From Actinobacillus suis ATCC 33415 (GTDB lineage: Bacteria > Pseudomonadota > Gammaproteobacteria > Enterobacterales > Pasteurellaceae), in assembly GCF_000739435.1 (NCBI RefSeq), contig NZ_CP009159.1, forward strand, positions 2,192,501 to 2,256,500: DNA of 64,000 nt, in the 5' to 3' direction. This document shows, one piece after another, positions 1 to 10,711 of this stretch. The translations under genes and the position numbers were made by a program. Position 1 is the stretch's first letter. Each line of letters opens with the position of its first letter. Below the pieces are notes generated by a model. It saw only the letters and a program-made list of their open reading frames with translations, did no database searches and was not told the DNA's origin.

Positions 1-1812
<1,812 letters not shown>

Positions 1813-1877
1813 ACAACGCTCAAGTGTTTTTGAGCACTACACTCAGTAGCAGCTTGTTTCGAATTTAAACCGAATTT

Positions 1878-1992
1878 CCCGACGACAATAGTGCGGTTGT
1901 CCCACCTGAATCCATTCCGAACTCAGAAGTGAAAAGCCGTTACGTCGATGGTAGTGTGGGGCTTCCCCATGTGAGAGTAGAGCATCGTCGGG
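1878..1992 (+). rRNA. rrf: 5S ribosomal RNA, first copy
   Basis: 115-base 5S gene. The core matches 5S rRNA (CCGAACTCAGAAGTGAAA, then GATGGTAGTGTGGGG). Helix I is formed by cccgacga (1878-1885) and tcgtcggg (1985-1992). It follows the 23S gene by about 65 bases. A second, different 5S gene lies 57 bases downstream. Confidence 0.95.
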
Positions 1993-2049
1993 TTTTATTA
2001 CCTTAGCTTATTTTAACTAAGTGAGTTAAGTTAATAAGTACAGAATTTG

Positions 2050-2164
2050 ATTAACAGCCATAGTGCCGTGGCTCTACCTGACTCCATTCCGAACTCAGAA
2101 GTAAAACGCGGTAACGCCGATGGTAGTGTGGGGCTTCCCCATGTGAGAGTAGGGCACTGTTAAT
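2050..2164 (+). rRNA. rrf: 5S ribosomal RNA, second diverged copy
   Basis: Second 5S gene, also 115 bases with the same core. Its helix I is entirely different: attaacag (2050-2057) pairs with ctgttaat (2157-2164), where the first copy has cccgacga and tcgtcggg. Pairing is therefore kept while nearly every helix base changed. Several core positions also differ, for example ggctctacc in place of gtcccacc. Confidence 0.93.
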
Positions 2165-2177
2165 CTACTAAATTTGC

Positions 2178-2254
2178 GGAGCGGTAGTTCAGCTGGTTAG
2201 AATACCTGCCTGTCACGCAGGGGGTCGCGGGTTCGAGTCCCGTCCGTTCCGCCA
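2178..2254 (+). tRNA. tRNA-Asp (GTC)
   Basis: 77 bases with encoded CCA. Acceptor GGAGCGG pairs with CCGTTCC, the anticodon loop CTGTCAC gives GTC, and the T loop is TTCGAGT. It lies 13 bases after the second 5S gene, as is common for tRNA-Asp at the end of an rrn operon. Confidence 0.97.
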
Positions 2255-2304
2255 CTTATCTAAAAGCGAGTTAGTTACTCGCTTTATCTATATATGATAT
2301 CAAT

Positions 2305-2380
2305 AGGGGCGTAGTTCAATTGGTAGAGCACCGGTCTCCAAAACCGGGTGTTGGGAGTTCGAGCCTCTCCGCCCCTGCCA
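2305..2380 (+). tRNA. tRNA-Trp (CCA)
   Basis: 76 bases with encoded CCA. Acceptor AGGGGCG pairs with CGCCCCT, and the anticodon is CCA (loop CTCCAAA). Last gene of the rrn transcription unit; a terminator hairpin follows within 10 bases. Confidence 0.97.
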
Positions 2381-2388
2381 TATTTAAG

Positions 2389-2420
2389 AAGCCGATTAGT
2401 TTATACTAATCGGCTTTTTG
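2389..2420 (+). terminator. rrn operon terminator
   Basis: Perfect 10-bp stem gccgattagt/actaatcggc with a 4-base loop, followed by TTTTT, directly behind tRNA-Trp. Confidence 0.9.
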
Positions 2421-2492
2421 CATATTTATACTTTTTTTTGAAGTTATATTTTCTGTTAAAATAATAAAATATTCCGAAACAAAAGTAGCTTT

Positions 2493-3386
2493 ATGAAGAG
2501 TTTAGATCCTATTATTGAACAATTTCTAGATACCTTATGGCAAGAACATGGGTTATCTGAAAATACCTCAGCTTCATATCGTTTAGATTTAGAACGTTTT
2601 TCTGAATGGTTACCTACGCCCAAAGCATTTCTTACTTTAGATCATTTTGATTTACAGTCTTTTCTTGGTGAAAGACTAGAGCAGGGCTATAAGGCAACAA
2701 GTTCAGCTCGAATGTTAAGTTGTCTACGTAAGTTTTTTCGCTTTTTATATATAGAGAATTATCGACAAGATGATCCTACCCTAACTTTAACTTCTCCACG
2801 TAAGCCGACGAATTTACCTAAATCTTTAAGTGAAGAGCAAGTAATGGATTTATTGGATTGTCCTAATCCATTAGATCCTATCGAATTACGGGATAAAGCA
2901 ATGTTAGAATTACTTTATGCAACAGGATTACGTGTTACCGAGCTCGTTTCTCTTACGACAGATAACTTGAATTTACGGCAAGGTGTTGTGCGTATTGTAG
3001 GTAAGGGTGATAAAGAAAGATTAGTTCCAATCGGCGAAGAAGCAAGTTATTGGATTCAAGAATTTTTTCAATATGGGCGTGCAATATTATTGAATAATAT
3101 ACAATCAGATGTTGTATTTCCAAGCCGTAGAGGATTACAAATGACTCGTCAGACATTCTGGCATAGAATCAAACATTATGCTGTTTTAGCTGGTATTGAT
3201 AGTGAGAAATTGTCTCCACACGTATTGCGCCATGCTTTTGCAACGCATTTAGTCAATCATGGTGCTGATTTAAGAGTGGTACAAATGCTTCTGGGGCATA
3301 GTGATCTTTCTACTACTCAAATTTATACTCATATTGCTAAAGCACGTTTAAAATCACTACATCAACGATTTCACCCAAGAGGATAA
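2493..3386 (+). CDS. xerD: site-specific tyrosine recombinase XerD
   Basis: 297 residues, the usual XerD length. With XerC it resolves chromosome dimers at dif before division. The N-terminal SAM-like DNA-binding domain spans about residues 1-105 and the catalytic domain about 110-297. Catalytic residues are visible: R147 (TGLRVTEL), K171 (VGKGDKERLVP), H243 and R246 (SPHVLRHAF), H269 (LLGHS) and nucleophile Y278 (IYTH). A hydrophobic small gene starts one base after its stop and is probably co-transcribed. XerC is the alternative, but the overall sequence reads as XerD. Confidence 0.95.
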   Translation: MKSLDPIIEQFLDTLWQEHGLSENTSASYRLDLERFSEWLPTPKAFLTLDHFDLQSFLGERLEQGYKATSSARMLSCLRKFFRFLYIENYRQDDPTLTLTSPRKPTNLPKSLSEEQVMDLLDCPNPLDPIELRDKAMLELLYATGLRVTELVSLTTDNLNLRQGVVRIVGKGDKERLVPIGEEASYWIQEFFQYGRAILLNNIQSDVVFPSRRGLQMTRQTFWHRIKHYAVLAGIDSEKLSPHVLRHAFATHLVNHGADLRVVQMLLGHSDLSTTQIYTHIAKARLKSLHQRFHPRG

Positions 3387-3387
3387 T

Positions 3388-3678
3388 ATGCAAAAATCAT
3401 CATCTAAATTTAATTGGGCATTGGCATTCTTTTGCTTGCCTTGTGCATTATGGCCACTTGCATTATTGGTTTCACCAAGATTTTCCAGTTTAGCGTTAAG
3501 TCCAGCACAGATTAATTGGTTTTCCACAGCATTTTGGATCTATCCGCTTGTTTTATTTGCAATTACATTAATTTTATATAAGTTGCATCAGTCACAGAAA
3601 GTATTAGCTAGAGGTCTATTAATGGTTGCCTTTATTGGATTTTATGTATTACTTGGTTATATTCTTCAATCTCTATAG
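3388..3678 (+). CDS. small integral membrane protein of unknown function
   Basis: 96 residues with three hydrophobic segments (about 8-30, 43-63 and 74-94) joined by short loops. The second loop is basic (KLHQSQK). No catalytic motif is visible. The start follows an AGAGGAT ribosome binding site that overlaps the end of xerD, so translation is probably coupled. I believe such proteins form a Pasteurellaceae-restricted uncharacterised family, but I cannot name it with certainty. A strong terminator follows. Confidence 0.75.
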   Translation: MQKSSSKFNWALAFFCLPCALWPLALLVSPRFSSLALSPAQINWFSTAFWIYPLVLFAITLILYKLHQSQKVLARGLLMVAFIGFYVLLGYILQSL

Positions 3679-3704
3679 TAAACTTGTTATCTACTAATAA
3701 CAAT

Positions 3705-3728
3705 CCGCCCGTAAAACGGGCGGTTTTT
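3705..3728 (+). terminator. terminator of the xerD unit
   Basis: GC-rich 8-bp stem ccgcccgt/acgggcgg with a 3-base loop and a TTTTT tail. Confidence 0.9.
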
Positions 3729-3729
3729 A

Positions 3730-4340
3730 GGCTCCCCTATAAGGGCCTAGGACTTCACAAGCCCCTCAAGGGGCATGTGAAAGACTGACAACAGCACAAT
3801 GACACTATAGCTTACCCCTTAAAGGGGTCTATATATTCTTTCTTCGATAAACTATCCGAAACCATATCCTCCTTCTCTTGATTCCTGATATATTCTTCAA
3901 CAACTTTTGTATTTAAACCTACCGTACTGACATAGTATCCTTTCGCCCAAAAGTTTCTGTTCCCATACTTATATTTCAAATTCGCATGCCTTTCAAATAT
4001 CATCAGTGAAGATTTTCCTTTCAGATAGCCCATAAAACTTGATACGGCTAATTTGGGCGGTATTTTTACTAGCATATGAATATGATCTTTCATCGCGTGA
4101 GCTTCGAGGATTTCTACATTTTTGTAGTTACATAATTGCCTTAATATGCCGCCTATATCTATACGTAACTTTCCATAAATTGTCTTTCTCCTGTATTTCG
4201 GGATAAAAACAATATGATACTTACAGTTCCACTTTGTGTGTGATAGACTTGAATCGTCATTGGATTTACTTGCCATGACTTCTCCTCCTATATGTTGAAT
4301 TTTGGTTGCCAGCCTGATTCATTATAGGAGGATTTTTTAT
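3730..4340 (-). mobile_element. IS200/IS605-family insertion sequence (ends approximate)
   Basis: A compact element with one gene, tnpA. As expected for this family there are no terminal inverted repeats. Subterminal hairpins are visible on the left side: agcccc/ggggca-like around 3759-3778, and accccttaaaggggt at the tnpA stop codon, which may shield the gene from read-through. Boundaries are estimated from the neighbouring terminator and the start of ompA-side sequence. Only comparison with an empty site would fix them. Confidence 0.7.
3812..4276 (-). CDS. tnpA: IS200-type transposase TnpA (Y1-HUH)
   Basis: 154 residues, full length for IS200 TnpA. It cuts and joins single-stranded DNA ends through a 5'-phosphotyrosine intermediate. 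The HUH motif is at residues 65-67 (HIH in KDHIHMLVKI). The catalytic tyrosine is Y129, in the helix VVEEYIRNQ. The frame is intact, so the element may be active. It starts behind a GGAGGAG-like ribosome binding site. Confidence 0.93.
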   Translation of the reverse strand: MASKSNDDSSLSHTKWNCKYHIVFIPKYRRKTIYGKLRIDIGGILRQLCNYKNVEILEAHAMKDHIHMLVKIPPKLAVSSFMGYLKGKSSLMIFERHANLKYKYGNRNFWAKGYYVSTVGLNTKVVEEYIRNQEKEDMVSDSLSKKEYIDPFKG

Positions 4341-4367
4341 TCTGCTCGCCGCTTAAGCTCTTTGATT

Positions 4368-4415
4368 CCATACGCATAGCGTATGGTTTTTATAGCTAGA
4401 CGTTGTCTAGCTATA
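4368..4415 (+). other. pair of adjacent perfect hairpins
   Basis: An 8-bp stem ccatacgc/gcgtatgg (loop ata) followed by TTTTTA is immediately followed by an 11-bp stem tatagctagac/gtctagctata (loop gtt). They lie between the IS200 element and the ompA terminator. They could be the right-end structure of the IS or a plus-strand terminator. Confidence 0.5.
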
Positions 4416-4417
4416 AA

Positions 4418-4449
4418 TAAAAAAGCCACCTTCTCTGAAGGTGGCTTTT
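4418..4449 (-). terminator. terminator of the downstream ompA gene
   Basis: Stem aaaagccacctt/gaaggtggctttt with a 4-base loop, 22 bases beyond the ompA stop. The A/T tracts allow function on the minus strand. Confidence 0.88.
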
Positions 4450-4471
4450 GCTATTTAGTCTAAAATAACTA

Positions 4472-5554
4472 TTACATAGTTACTTCTTTAGAACCTTGAA
4501 CTTGAACTTCAACACGACGGTCTGGTGCTAAACAAGCGATTAACGCTTTACGACCTTTAACTGCATCACATGTTGCGCCAGTTACTGGATTTGCTTCACC
4601 GTAACCTACCGCTGTTACGTTAGCTGCTGGAGCGCCTTTAGAAACGATGTAGTTAGCTACAGTTTCTGCACGGCGTTGTGAAAGTTTTAAGTTTGAAGCT
4701 TCTTTACCGATACGGTCTGTATAGCCATTAACTTGGATCGCAGCATTTGCTAGACCAGCGTTATTGATTTCAGCTTGCATTGCATCTAAAGCTTGAGCTG
4801 CAGCTGGTTTTAAGTTTGATTTGCCGAATGCGAATAATACATCAGAGCTGAATGCAAAGTTTTTAGTTTCGATTGCTGGAGCTGCAACAGGCGCTGCACC
4901 TTGACCGAAACGATATGATAAGCCTGCCGATACAGAGCTGATATCTGGGCGATAATCAGTTGCACCCATACGGTTTAATGTTGAGTAGCTTGCTTTACCA
5001 GCGTTATTTAACCATTGGTATTCTACGCGAGCTGCTAATTCCGGAAGAATTGCATATTCAACACCAGCACCTAAAATTAAAGAGCTTTGGAAACGACGAG
5101 TTTTTACTTTCTCTTGTGCTGCGTTAAATGTTTTATATGTATTATTTACTAATGCGATACCCGCTTTACCGTAAATATCTAAATTAGGCAATACTTCGTA
5201 GCTTGGTTTTAATGCGATTGTTGCACCGTGAGCTGCGTGACGGAAAGTTTTCTTGTCCGCTTTGCCGTTAGGTTTTTCTGTACCGCGTACACGACCAAAA
5301 TAGTCATAGCCAACTTCTGCGGCTAAACCTAATTTATCTTGGTTTAAGATTTGATAACCACCGAATACACCGTAAGTTACAGAGTTTCTGTTGATACCAT
5401 ATTTACCACCTTTAGCTGCATCTAATTGTTCGATGCCATCGTGGAATGATGCCCAGCCTGCTTTTGCACCTGCATAGAAAGTATTTGCTTGTGGTGCTGC
5501 TTGAGCTACTGCTGCAGCTGATAATACTGCTAAAGCAACTAATGATTTTTTCAT
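4472..5554 (-). CDS. OmpA-family outer membrane protein (P5 homologue), copy 1
   Basis: 360 residues. The signal peptide ends near residue 20 (AVAQA/AP). An eight-stranded OmpA barrel occupies about 21-215, and a proline/alanine hinge (GAAPVAAPAIETK) precedes the OmpA C-terminal peptidoglycan-binding domain (about 230-360), with NGYTDRIG and the NLKLSQRRA motif. It anchors the outer membrane to the wall, and P5 proteins are adhesins in this family. It lies downstream of a second, longer paralogue. The C-terminal 90 residues are nearly identical in the two, while the barrel loops differ. Each gene has its own terminator. Confidence 0.93.
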   Translation of the reverse strand: MKKSLVALAVLSAAAVAQAAPQANTFYAGAKAGWASFHDGIEQLDAAKGGKYGINRNSVTYGVFGGYQILNQDKLGLAAEVGYDYFGRVRGTEKPNGKADKKTFRHAAHGATIALKPSYEVLPNLDIYGKAGIALVNNTYKTFNAAQEKVKTRRFQSSLILGAGVEYAILPELAARVEYQWLNNAGKASYSTLNRMGATDYRPDISSVSAGLSYRFGQGAAPVAAPAIETKNFAFSSDVLFAFGKSNLKPAAAQALDAMQAEINNAGLANAAIQVNGYTDRIGKEASNLKLSQRRAETVANYIVSKGAPAANVTAVGYGEANPVTGATCDAVKGRKALIACLAPDRRVEVQVQGSKEVTM

Positions 5555-5777
5555 ATTGATGTCCTCTAAATTTTATCGTCATCCATTAAATACCCCCGTC
5601 ATGGGGACAATGAATACCAGTTTTGGATACTTTCTTGCGCGCTATGTAAGAAAGAAAACTGCTATTACTATTCTATTTTATCAAATTATGAGCTAAAAAT
5701 ACAATAAAACCGCTATATCCTGTAGATAAGCAAAGGTTTGTGATAAATATTTGTGATTTGTTGATACGATTAGATAA

Positions 5778-5812
5778 TAAAAAACGCCCACATTATTGCG
5801 GGCGTTTTTTTA
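5778..5812 (-). terminator. terminator of the upstream ompA gene
   Basis: Stem cgccc/gggcg, extended by A/T pairs on both sides, lies between the two ompA genes. T-tracts are present on both strands. Confidence 0.85.
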
Positions 5813-5839
5813 TTCTTTAGTTACAAAGAACGCGCTAAA

Positions 5840-6961
5840 TTACATAGTTACGTTTTTAGAACCTTGAACTTGAACTTCAACACGACGGTCAGGTGCTAAG
5901 CAAGCGATTAATGCTTTACGACCTTTAACAGCGTCACATGTAGCGCCAGTTACAGGGTTTGCTTCACCGTAACCTACAGCAGTTACGTTAGCAGGGTTTT
6001 GACCTTTAGAAACTAAGTAGTTAGCTACAGTTTCTGCACGGCGTTGTGAAAGTTTTAAGTTTGAAGCTTCTTTACCGATACGGTCTGTATAACCGTTAAC
6101 TTGGATAGCTGGAGTCGCTAAACCTAAGTTAGCGATTTCAGTGTTAGCTGCATCTAAAGCTGTTGCTGCTGCTGGTTTTAAGCTTGATTTACCGAAATCA
6201 AATAAAACGTCTGAGCTGAATGCGAAGTTTTTAGTTACAACTTCTGGCTCAACAACTGGTGCTACAGCGCCTTGACCGAAACGGTATGATAAACCTGCTG
6301 TTACAGAGTGGATATCAGGAGCATATTGGAAGTCCACATCTTGTGTGCCTGAACGAACTAATGCTTTATTGAAGTTACCCGCTTTGTTTAAGTATTGGTA
6401 TTCGATACGTGCTGCTAATTCAGGAAGAATTGCGTATTCAACACCTGCACCTAAGATTGTAGATGCTTTTAATTTGTGGAATTTCTCTGTTGGTTCGTTA
6501 GTGTTTTCTGCACCGTAGAATTTGTAGTCGTTACGAACAACTGCAACACCTACTTTACCGTAAACGTCTAAGTTAGGTAATACTTCGTAGCTTGGTTTTA
6601 ACGCAAAGTTTAAACCGTGAGCAGAATGTTTGAATTCACGGAAATCACCAACGTTACCACGAACACGACCGTAGTAATCGTAACCTAATTCAGCTGCTAA
6701 ACCAAAGTTATTTTGGTTTAAGATTTGGTAACCACCGAATACACCGTAAGTTACTGAGTTACGGTTGATACCGTAAGCTGTTGTATCTGAGTTATAACGA
6801 GCATCGTTTGAATATTTGTCATTAAATTGACGAACGCCTTCGTGGAATGACGCCCAACCTACTTTAGCACCTGCGTATGCAGTGTTTTGCTGTGGAGCTG
6901 CTTGAGCTACTGAAGCTAATGCTAAGCCAGATACTGCTAATGCAATTACTGTTTTTTTCAT
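5840..6961 (-). CDS. OmpA-family outer membrane protein (P5 homologue), copy 2
   Basis: 373 residues. Signal peptide 1-21 (ASVAQA/AP), barrel about 22-225, hinge with VEPEVVTK, and OmpA-like C-terminal domain with NGYTDRIG. Compared with copy 1 it has an insertion in the first surface loop (after FHEGVRQF, the stretch containing NDARYNSDTTAYG) and different later loops. The membrane strands and C-terminal domain are conserved. This fits surface-loop diversification after tandem duplication, with homogenisation of the C-terminus. It probably has its own promoter in the 300-base region upstream. Confidence 0.93.
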   Translation of the reverse strand: MKKTVIALAVSGLALASVAQAAPQQNTAYAGAKVGWASFHEGVRQFNDKYSNDARYNSDTTAYGINRNSVTYGVFGGYQILNQNNFGLAAELGYDYYGRVRGNVGDFREFKHSAHGLNFALKPSYEVLPNLDVYGKVGVAVVRNDYKFYGAENTNEPTEKFHKLKASTILGAGVEYAILPELAARIEYQYLNKAGNFNKALVRSGTQDVDFQYAPDIHSVTAGLSYRFGQGAVAPVVEPEVVTKNFAFSSDVLFDFGKSSLKPAAATALDAANTEIANLGLATPAIQVNGYTDRIGKEASNLKLSQRRAETVANYLVSKGQNPANVTAVGYGEANPVTGATCDAVKGRKALIACLAPDRRVEVQVQGSKNVTM

Positions 6962-7379
6962 TTTGATGATCCTCTAGATTGTCATCGATTAAAAAAATAA
7001 ATAACTTCAATACCACTTGGTACTAAAGCTTAACTTATATGCTTCCGCCTCATTAGAGAAGAAAGATAGTTAATTTTCTAGGATACTGAGCAAAAGTACA
7101 ACAAAAATTTGTGATTTTGCTAAAAAAAGTTGCAATATCCCTATACAACATATTCTTGTTCTCTAATCAAATGAGCAAGAATATATTTATTATCGGAGTT
7201 CAAATTCACAAAATCAATAACCCACCCCTCCTAAAAGTGTAAGAAAGTGTATAGAACTGTTGATTTAATAAGCTATGTGTAATAATTTCAATCATTCAAG
7301 TTGTTTTCTTCACTTTCATTTTCAATATTCACAAATCTTGTTAATATCGTTTTACCTCGAATTTATACCTATAATTAAT
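6962..7379. other. intergenic region between ompA and ydiJ
   Basis: About 420 AT-rich bases between divergent genes, which must carry promoters for both. An open frame extends ydiJ upstream to 7275, but that stretch looks unlike family members and has no credible ribosome binding site. I see no other gene. Confidence 0.6.
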
Positions 7380-10300
7380 ATGCTTCCACAATTGTCGACA
7401 ACGCCAGAACTGAATAAAACAGTTATACAGTTTTTAGCAGAACTCAAACAGCAACATTTTAGTGGCGATATCGCTTCTCATTATGCGGATCGCCTTTCTT
7501 TAGCCACCGATAACAGCGTTTACCAACAGTTACCGCAGGCGATTTTATTTCCTAAATCGGTTTCGGATGTGGTTATTCTCACTAAGCTGGCACAACGCCC
7601 TCACTTCCAATATCTGACATTTACCCCTCGGGGCGGTGGCACGGGTACGAACGGGCAATCGTTGAATAACAATATTATTGTCGATCTCTCTCGCCATCTA
7701 AATCAAATCCTCGAATTAAATGTAGAAGAACGTTGGGTGCGAGTGCAAGCCGGTGTGGTTAAAGATCAGCTTAACCAATTTCTAAAACCGCATGGTTTGT
7801 TTTTCTCACCGGAGCTCTCCACCAGTAACCGCGCGACCTTAGGCGGTATGATTAACACCGATGCTTCCGGGCAAGGCTCACTGCAATACGGCAAAACCTC
7901 CGATCATGTTTTAGCGATTAAATCGGTATTGATGAACGGCGAAGTGTTGGAAACACAAGCGGTTAAATCTTGCGATTTTTTTGCAGAAATCGGCCGCTTG
8001 GGCTTAACTGCTACCGGTAAACAGCTCCACCGTGAAATTTTTAGCCGTTGTCGTGAGTTACGTCCGACCGTTCTTGCCGAGTTGCCGCAACTCAATCGCT
8101 TTTTAACCGGTTACGATTTAAAAAATGTATTCAACGCAGACGAGAGCGAATTCAATCTGACTCGCATTTTAACCGGCTCGGAAGGGTCACTTGCTTTTAT
8201 TTGTGAGGCGAAGCTCAATTTACTGCCGCTGCCGAAATTCCGCACCTTAATAAACATTAAATATAATTCATTTGATGCGGCATTGCGTTCTGCGCCGTTT
8301 ATGCTGAAAGCCAATGCGCTGTCGGTTGAAACAGTCGATTCTAAAGTGCTGAACTTGGCTAAACAGGACATTATTTGGCATTCGGTGTCCGATTTATTAA
8401 CCGAAGATCCGAATAACCCGATTCTCGGTATTAATATTGTGGAATATGCTGGCAGCGATCAGACACTAATAGAACAACAAGTCGCAGACCTCATTAAAGC
8501 GTTAGATAAAAAACTGGCAGATTCAACCAGCGGTATTATTGGCTATCAAATTTGCAACGATATTGCCTCCATCGAAAAAATTTATGCAATGCGTAAAAAA
8601 GCGGTCGGTCTATTGGGAAATGCCAAAGGTTGGGCGAAGCCGATTGCGTTTGTGGAAGACACCTGTGTGCCGCCGGAGCATCTTGCCGATTACATCGCTG
8701 AGTTCCGCCAATTATTAGATGATCACGGTTTGGAATACGGTATGTTCGGTCATGTGGATGCCGGTGTGCTACACGTGCGCCCAGCATTAGATTTAACCGA
8801 CCGTACACAAGTGCAAAAATTTAAAGTGATTTCCGATCAAGTGGTTGAACTTACCGCAAAATATGGCGGTTTGATTTGGGGAGAACACGGCAAAGGTATG
8901 CGTTCGGTGTATGGCGAGAAATTCTTTGGCGAAACATTATGGCGAGAATTACGTTATATCAAACAGTTGTTTGACCCGCAAAACCGCTTGAATCCGGGCA
9001 AAATTTGTACACCGCTTAACAGCAATGCGGCGCTTTACCCGATCGACTCATCAATGCGTGCCGATTTTGATCGCCAAATTCCAATTCAAGTGCGTGAAGA
9101 ATTTAAAGGCGCAATGAACTGTAACGGCAACGGGCTATGCTTTAACTTTGATGTACATAGTACGATGTGTCCGTCAATGAAAGTATCGGGTAACCGCCTT
9201 TATTCGCCGAAAGGGCGTGCGACTTTGATTCGAGAATGGCTCAGATTGCTTGCCGAACAAAACGTATCACCGGACGATTTGATCTTCAAACCGCGTAAAC
9301 AAGCGGTCAAATTAACCGATTTTGTTGCAAAAATTCGCAACACGCTGAATAAACAGAAAGAATACGATTTTTCGCACGAAGTGAAAGCGGCAATGGATAC
9401 TTGCCTTGCATGTAAAGCCTGTGCCAGCCAATGTCCGATCAAAATTGACGTGCCGACGTTTAGATCGCAATTTAATGAGCTGTACCATAGCCGTTATTTG
9501 CGTCCGGCAAAAGATTATCTGGTTTCCAATCTTGAATTTGTTGCGCCGATGATGGCGAAAGCCCCGAAGTTTTTTAACTTTTTCAGTCGTTCAAAATTAG
9601 CGGAAACTGTGGCGAACAAAACGATCGGCATGACTTATTTACCTGCGCTTTCCGTGCCGAACTTGCAGCAACAGTTGGTCGAGATTGGTTATCAGGGGGT
9701 GACCTTAGAGGCTTTGGAAACACAAGCAAGCGGTCAAAAATCAGCGGAATTTTGCAAAACCGTGCTGGTAGTGCAAGACCCGTTCACTTCGTTCTATGAT
9801 GCGAAAGTAGTGGCGGATTTTGTTCGATTGCTGCAAAAACTTGGTTTCCGCCCAGTGGTGCTACCGTTTAAACCGAGCGGTAAGGCGCAACATATTAAGG
9901 GTTTTTTAAACAAGTTTGCTAAAACTGCACGCAATCAGGCGGAATTTCTCAATCGTGTCGCCCAACTCGGCTTACCGATGGTGGCAGTTGATCCTGCTCT
10001 GACCTTAGTTTACCGTGACGAATATCGTGATATCTTAAAAGCCGCGCGTGGCGATTTCAAAGTGCAACTGGCTCACGAATGGCTACGAGATGTGATTCAA
10101 GCCGGTGAGTTGGAGCATTGCAAAAAATCACCGAATTCTGACCGCTTGAGCTGGCATTTATTCGCACACTGTACCGAAGCGACCGAATTGCCAAATGCAC
10201 CGAAAGAGTGGCAAGCGATTTTTGCCCATTTCGGTGAACAGTTGGTAAATGAAAATGTCGGTTGTTGCGGTATGGCGGGCACGTTCGGACACGAAACCAA

Positions 10301-10469
10301 ACACCTTGAAATGTCGACAGCGATTTATCAGCAATCATGGCAAATTAAATTGAAAAATAAACCGCTTGAGCGTTGCCTCGCTACCGGCTATTCCTGCCGT
10401 TCGCAAGTAAAACGTTTTGAGCATTATTCGGTTAAACACCCGATTCAGGCGTTGCTTGAGGTGGTGTAG
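7380..10469 (+). CDS. ydiJ: YdiJ-type FAD/Fe-S D-2-hydroxyglutarate dehydrogenase
   Basis: 1029 residues from the ATG at 7380, close to E. coli YdiJ (1018); the start MLPQLS matches MIPQIS there. The N-terminal FAD-binding domain carries PRGGGTGTNGQ and the NTDASGQGSL segment. An FAD-oxidase C-terminal domain carries GHVDAGVLHVRP and EHGKGMR. Then come a CNGNGLC cluster-like motif, the ferredoxin motif CLACKACASQCP, and a C-terminal cysteine-rich domain with VGCCGMAGTFGHE. It oxidises D-2-hydroxyglutarate, passing electrons to a respiratory acceptor. It is followed by menI, as in E. coli (ydiJ-ydiI), though 240 bases with repeats separate them here. Confidence 0.92.
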   Translation: MLPQLSTTPELNKTVIQFLAELKQQHFSGDIASHYADRLSLATDNSVYQQLPQAILFPKSVSDVVILTKLAQRPHFQYLTFTPRGGGTGTNGQSLNNNIIVDLSRHLNQILELNVEERWVRVQAGVVKDQLNQFLKPHGLFFSPELSTSNRATLGGMINTDASGQGSLQYGKTSDHVLAIKSVLMNGEVLETQAVKSCDFFAEIGRLGLTATGKQLHREIFSRCRELRPTVLAELPQLNRFLTGYDLKNVFNADESEFNLTRILTGSEGSLAFICEAKLNLLPLPKFRTLINIKYNSFDAALRSAPFMLKANALSVETVDSKVLNLAKQDIIWHSVSDLLTEDPNNPILGINIVEYAGSDQTLIEQQVADLIKALDKKLADSTSGIIGYQICNDIASIEKIYAMRKKAVGLLGNAKGWAKPIAFVEDTCVPPEHLADYIAEFRQLLDDHGLEYGMFGHVDAGVLHVRPALDLTDRTQVQKFKVISDQVVELTAKYGGLIWGEHGKGMRSVYGEKFFGETLWRELRYIKQLFDPQNRLNPGKICTPLNSNAALYPIDSSMRADFDRQIPIQVREEFKGAMNCNGNGLCFNFDVHSTMCPSMKVSGNRLYSPKGRATLIREWLRLLAEQNVSPDDLIFKPRKQAVKLTDFVAKIRNTLNKQKEYDFSHEVKAAMDTCLACKACASQCPIKIDVPTFRSQFNELYHSRYLRPAKDYLVSNLEFVAPMMAKAPKFFNFFSRSKLAETVANKTIGMTYLPALSVPNLQQQLVEIGYQGVTLEALETQASGQKSAEFCKTVLVVQDPFTSFYDAKVVADFVRLLQKLGFRPVVLPFKPSGKAQHIKGFLNKFAKTARNQAEFLNRVAQLGLPMVAVDPALTLVYRDEYRDILKAARGDFKVQLAHEWLRDVIQAGELEHCKKSPNSDRLSWHLFAHCTEATELPNAPKEWQAIFAHFGEQLVNENVGCCGMAGTFGHETKHLEMSTAIYQQSWQIKLKNKPLERCLATGYSCRSQVKRFEHYSVKHPIQALLEVV

Positions 10470-10489
10470 ATTTTAAATCCTCCGTATAT

Positions 10490-10650
10490 CCCTCACCCCT
10501 TGTGGGAGAGGGATAGATTTTTCTTCGTTCAGAAGAAAAATCAGGGAGAGGAGGAATCGTGGAAAAACTAGGCGTATTTTCCCCTCTCTCTGCAAAAAAT
10601 TACCTAACGTAATTTTTCGCTGTCTCTCTCCCGCAAGGGGAGAGAGTGAT
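10490..10650. repeat. repeat family A, composite copy A1
   Basis: Dispersed intergenic palindrome with CCCTCACCCCTTGTGGGAG and the hairpin tttttcttc...gaagaaaaa. It is followed by a second hairpin that ends in ctctctcccgcaaggggagag. Related copies lie at 48880-48955, 51711-51756 and 56770-56838. Confidence 0.8.
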
Positions 10651-10711
10651 ATTTAACAAACTTTTTCTTCTATAAAGAGCACTTGGAAAGATTTTTCATA
10701 AAGGAAACATA

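Noticed and set aside
3388..3678. Small membrane gene after xerD as a phage holin
   Set aside because: No other phage gene nearby and its tight coupling to xerD suggests a conserved cellular gene.
7275..7379. Upstream extension of the ydiJ reading frame
   Set aside because: No ribosome binding site and no family similarity; the ATG at 7380 aligns with the E. coli YdiJ N-terminus.
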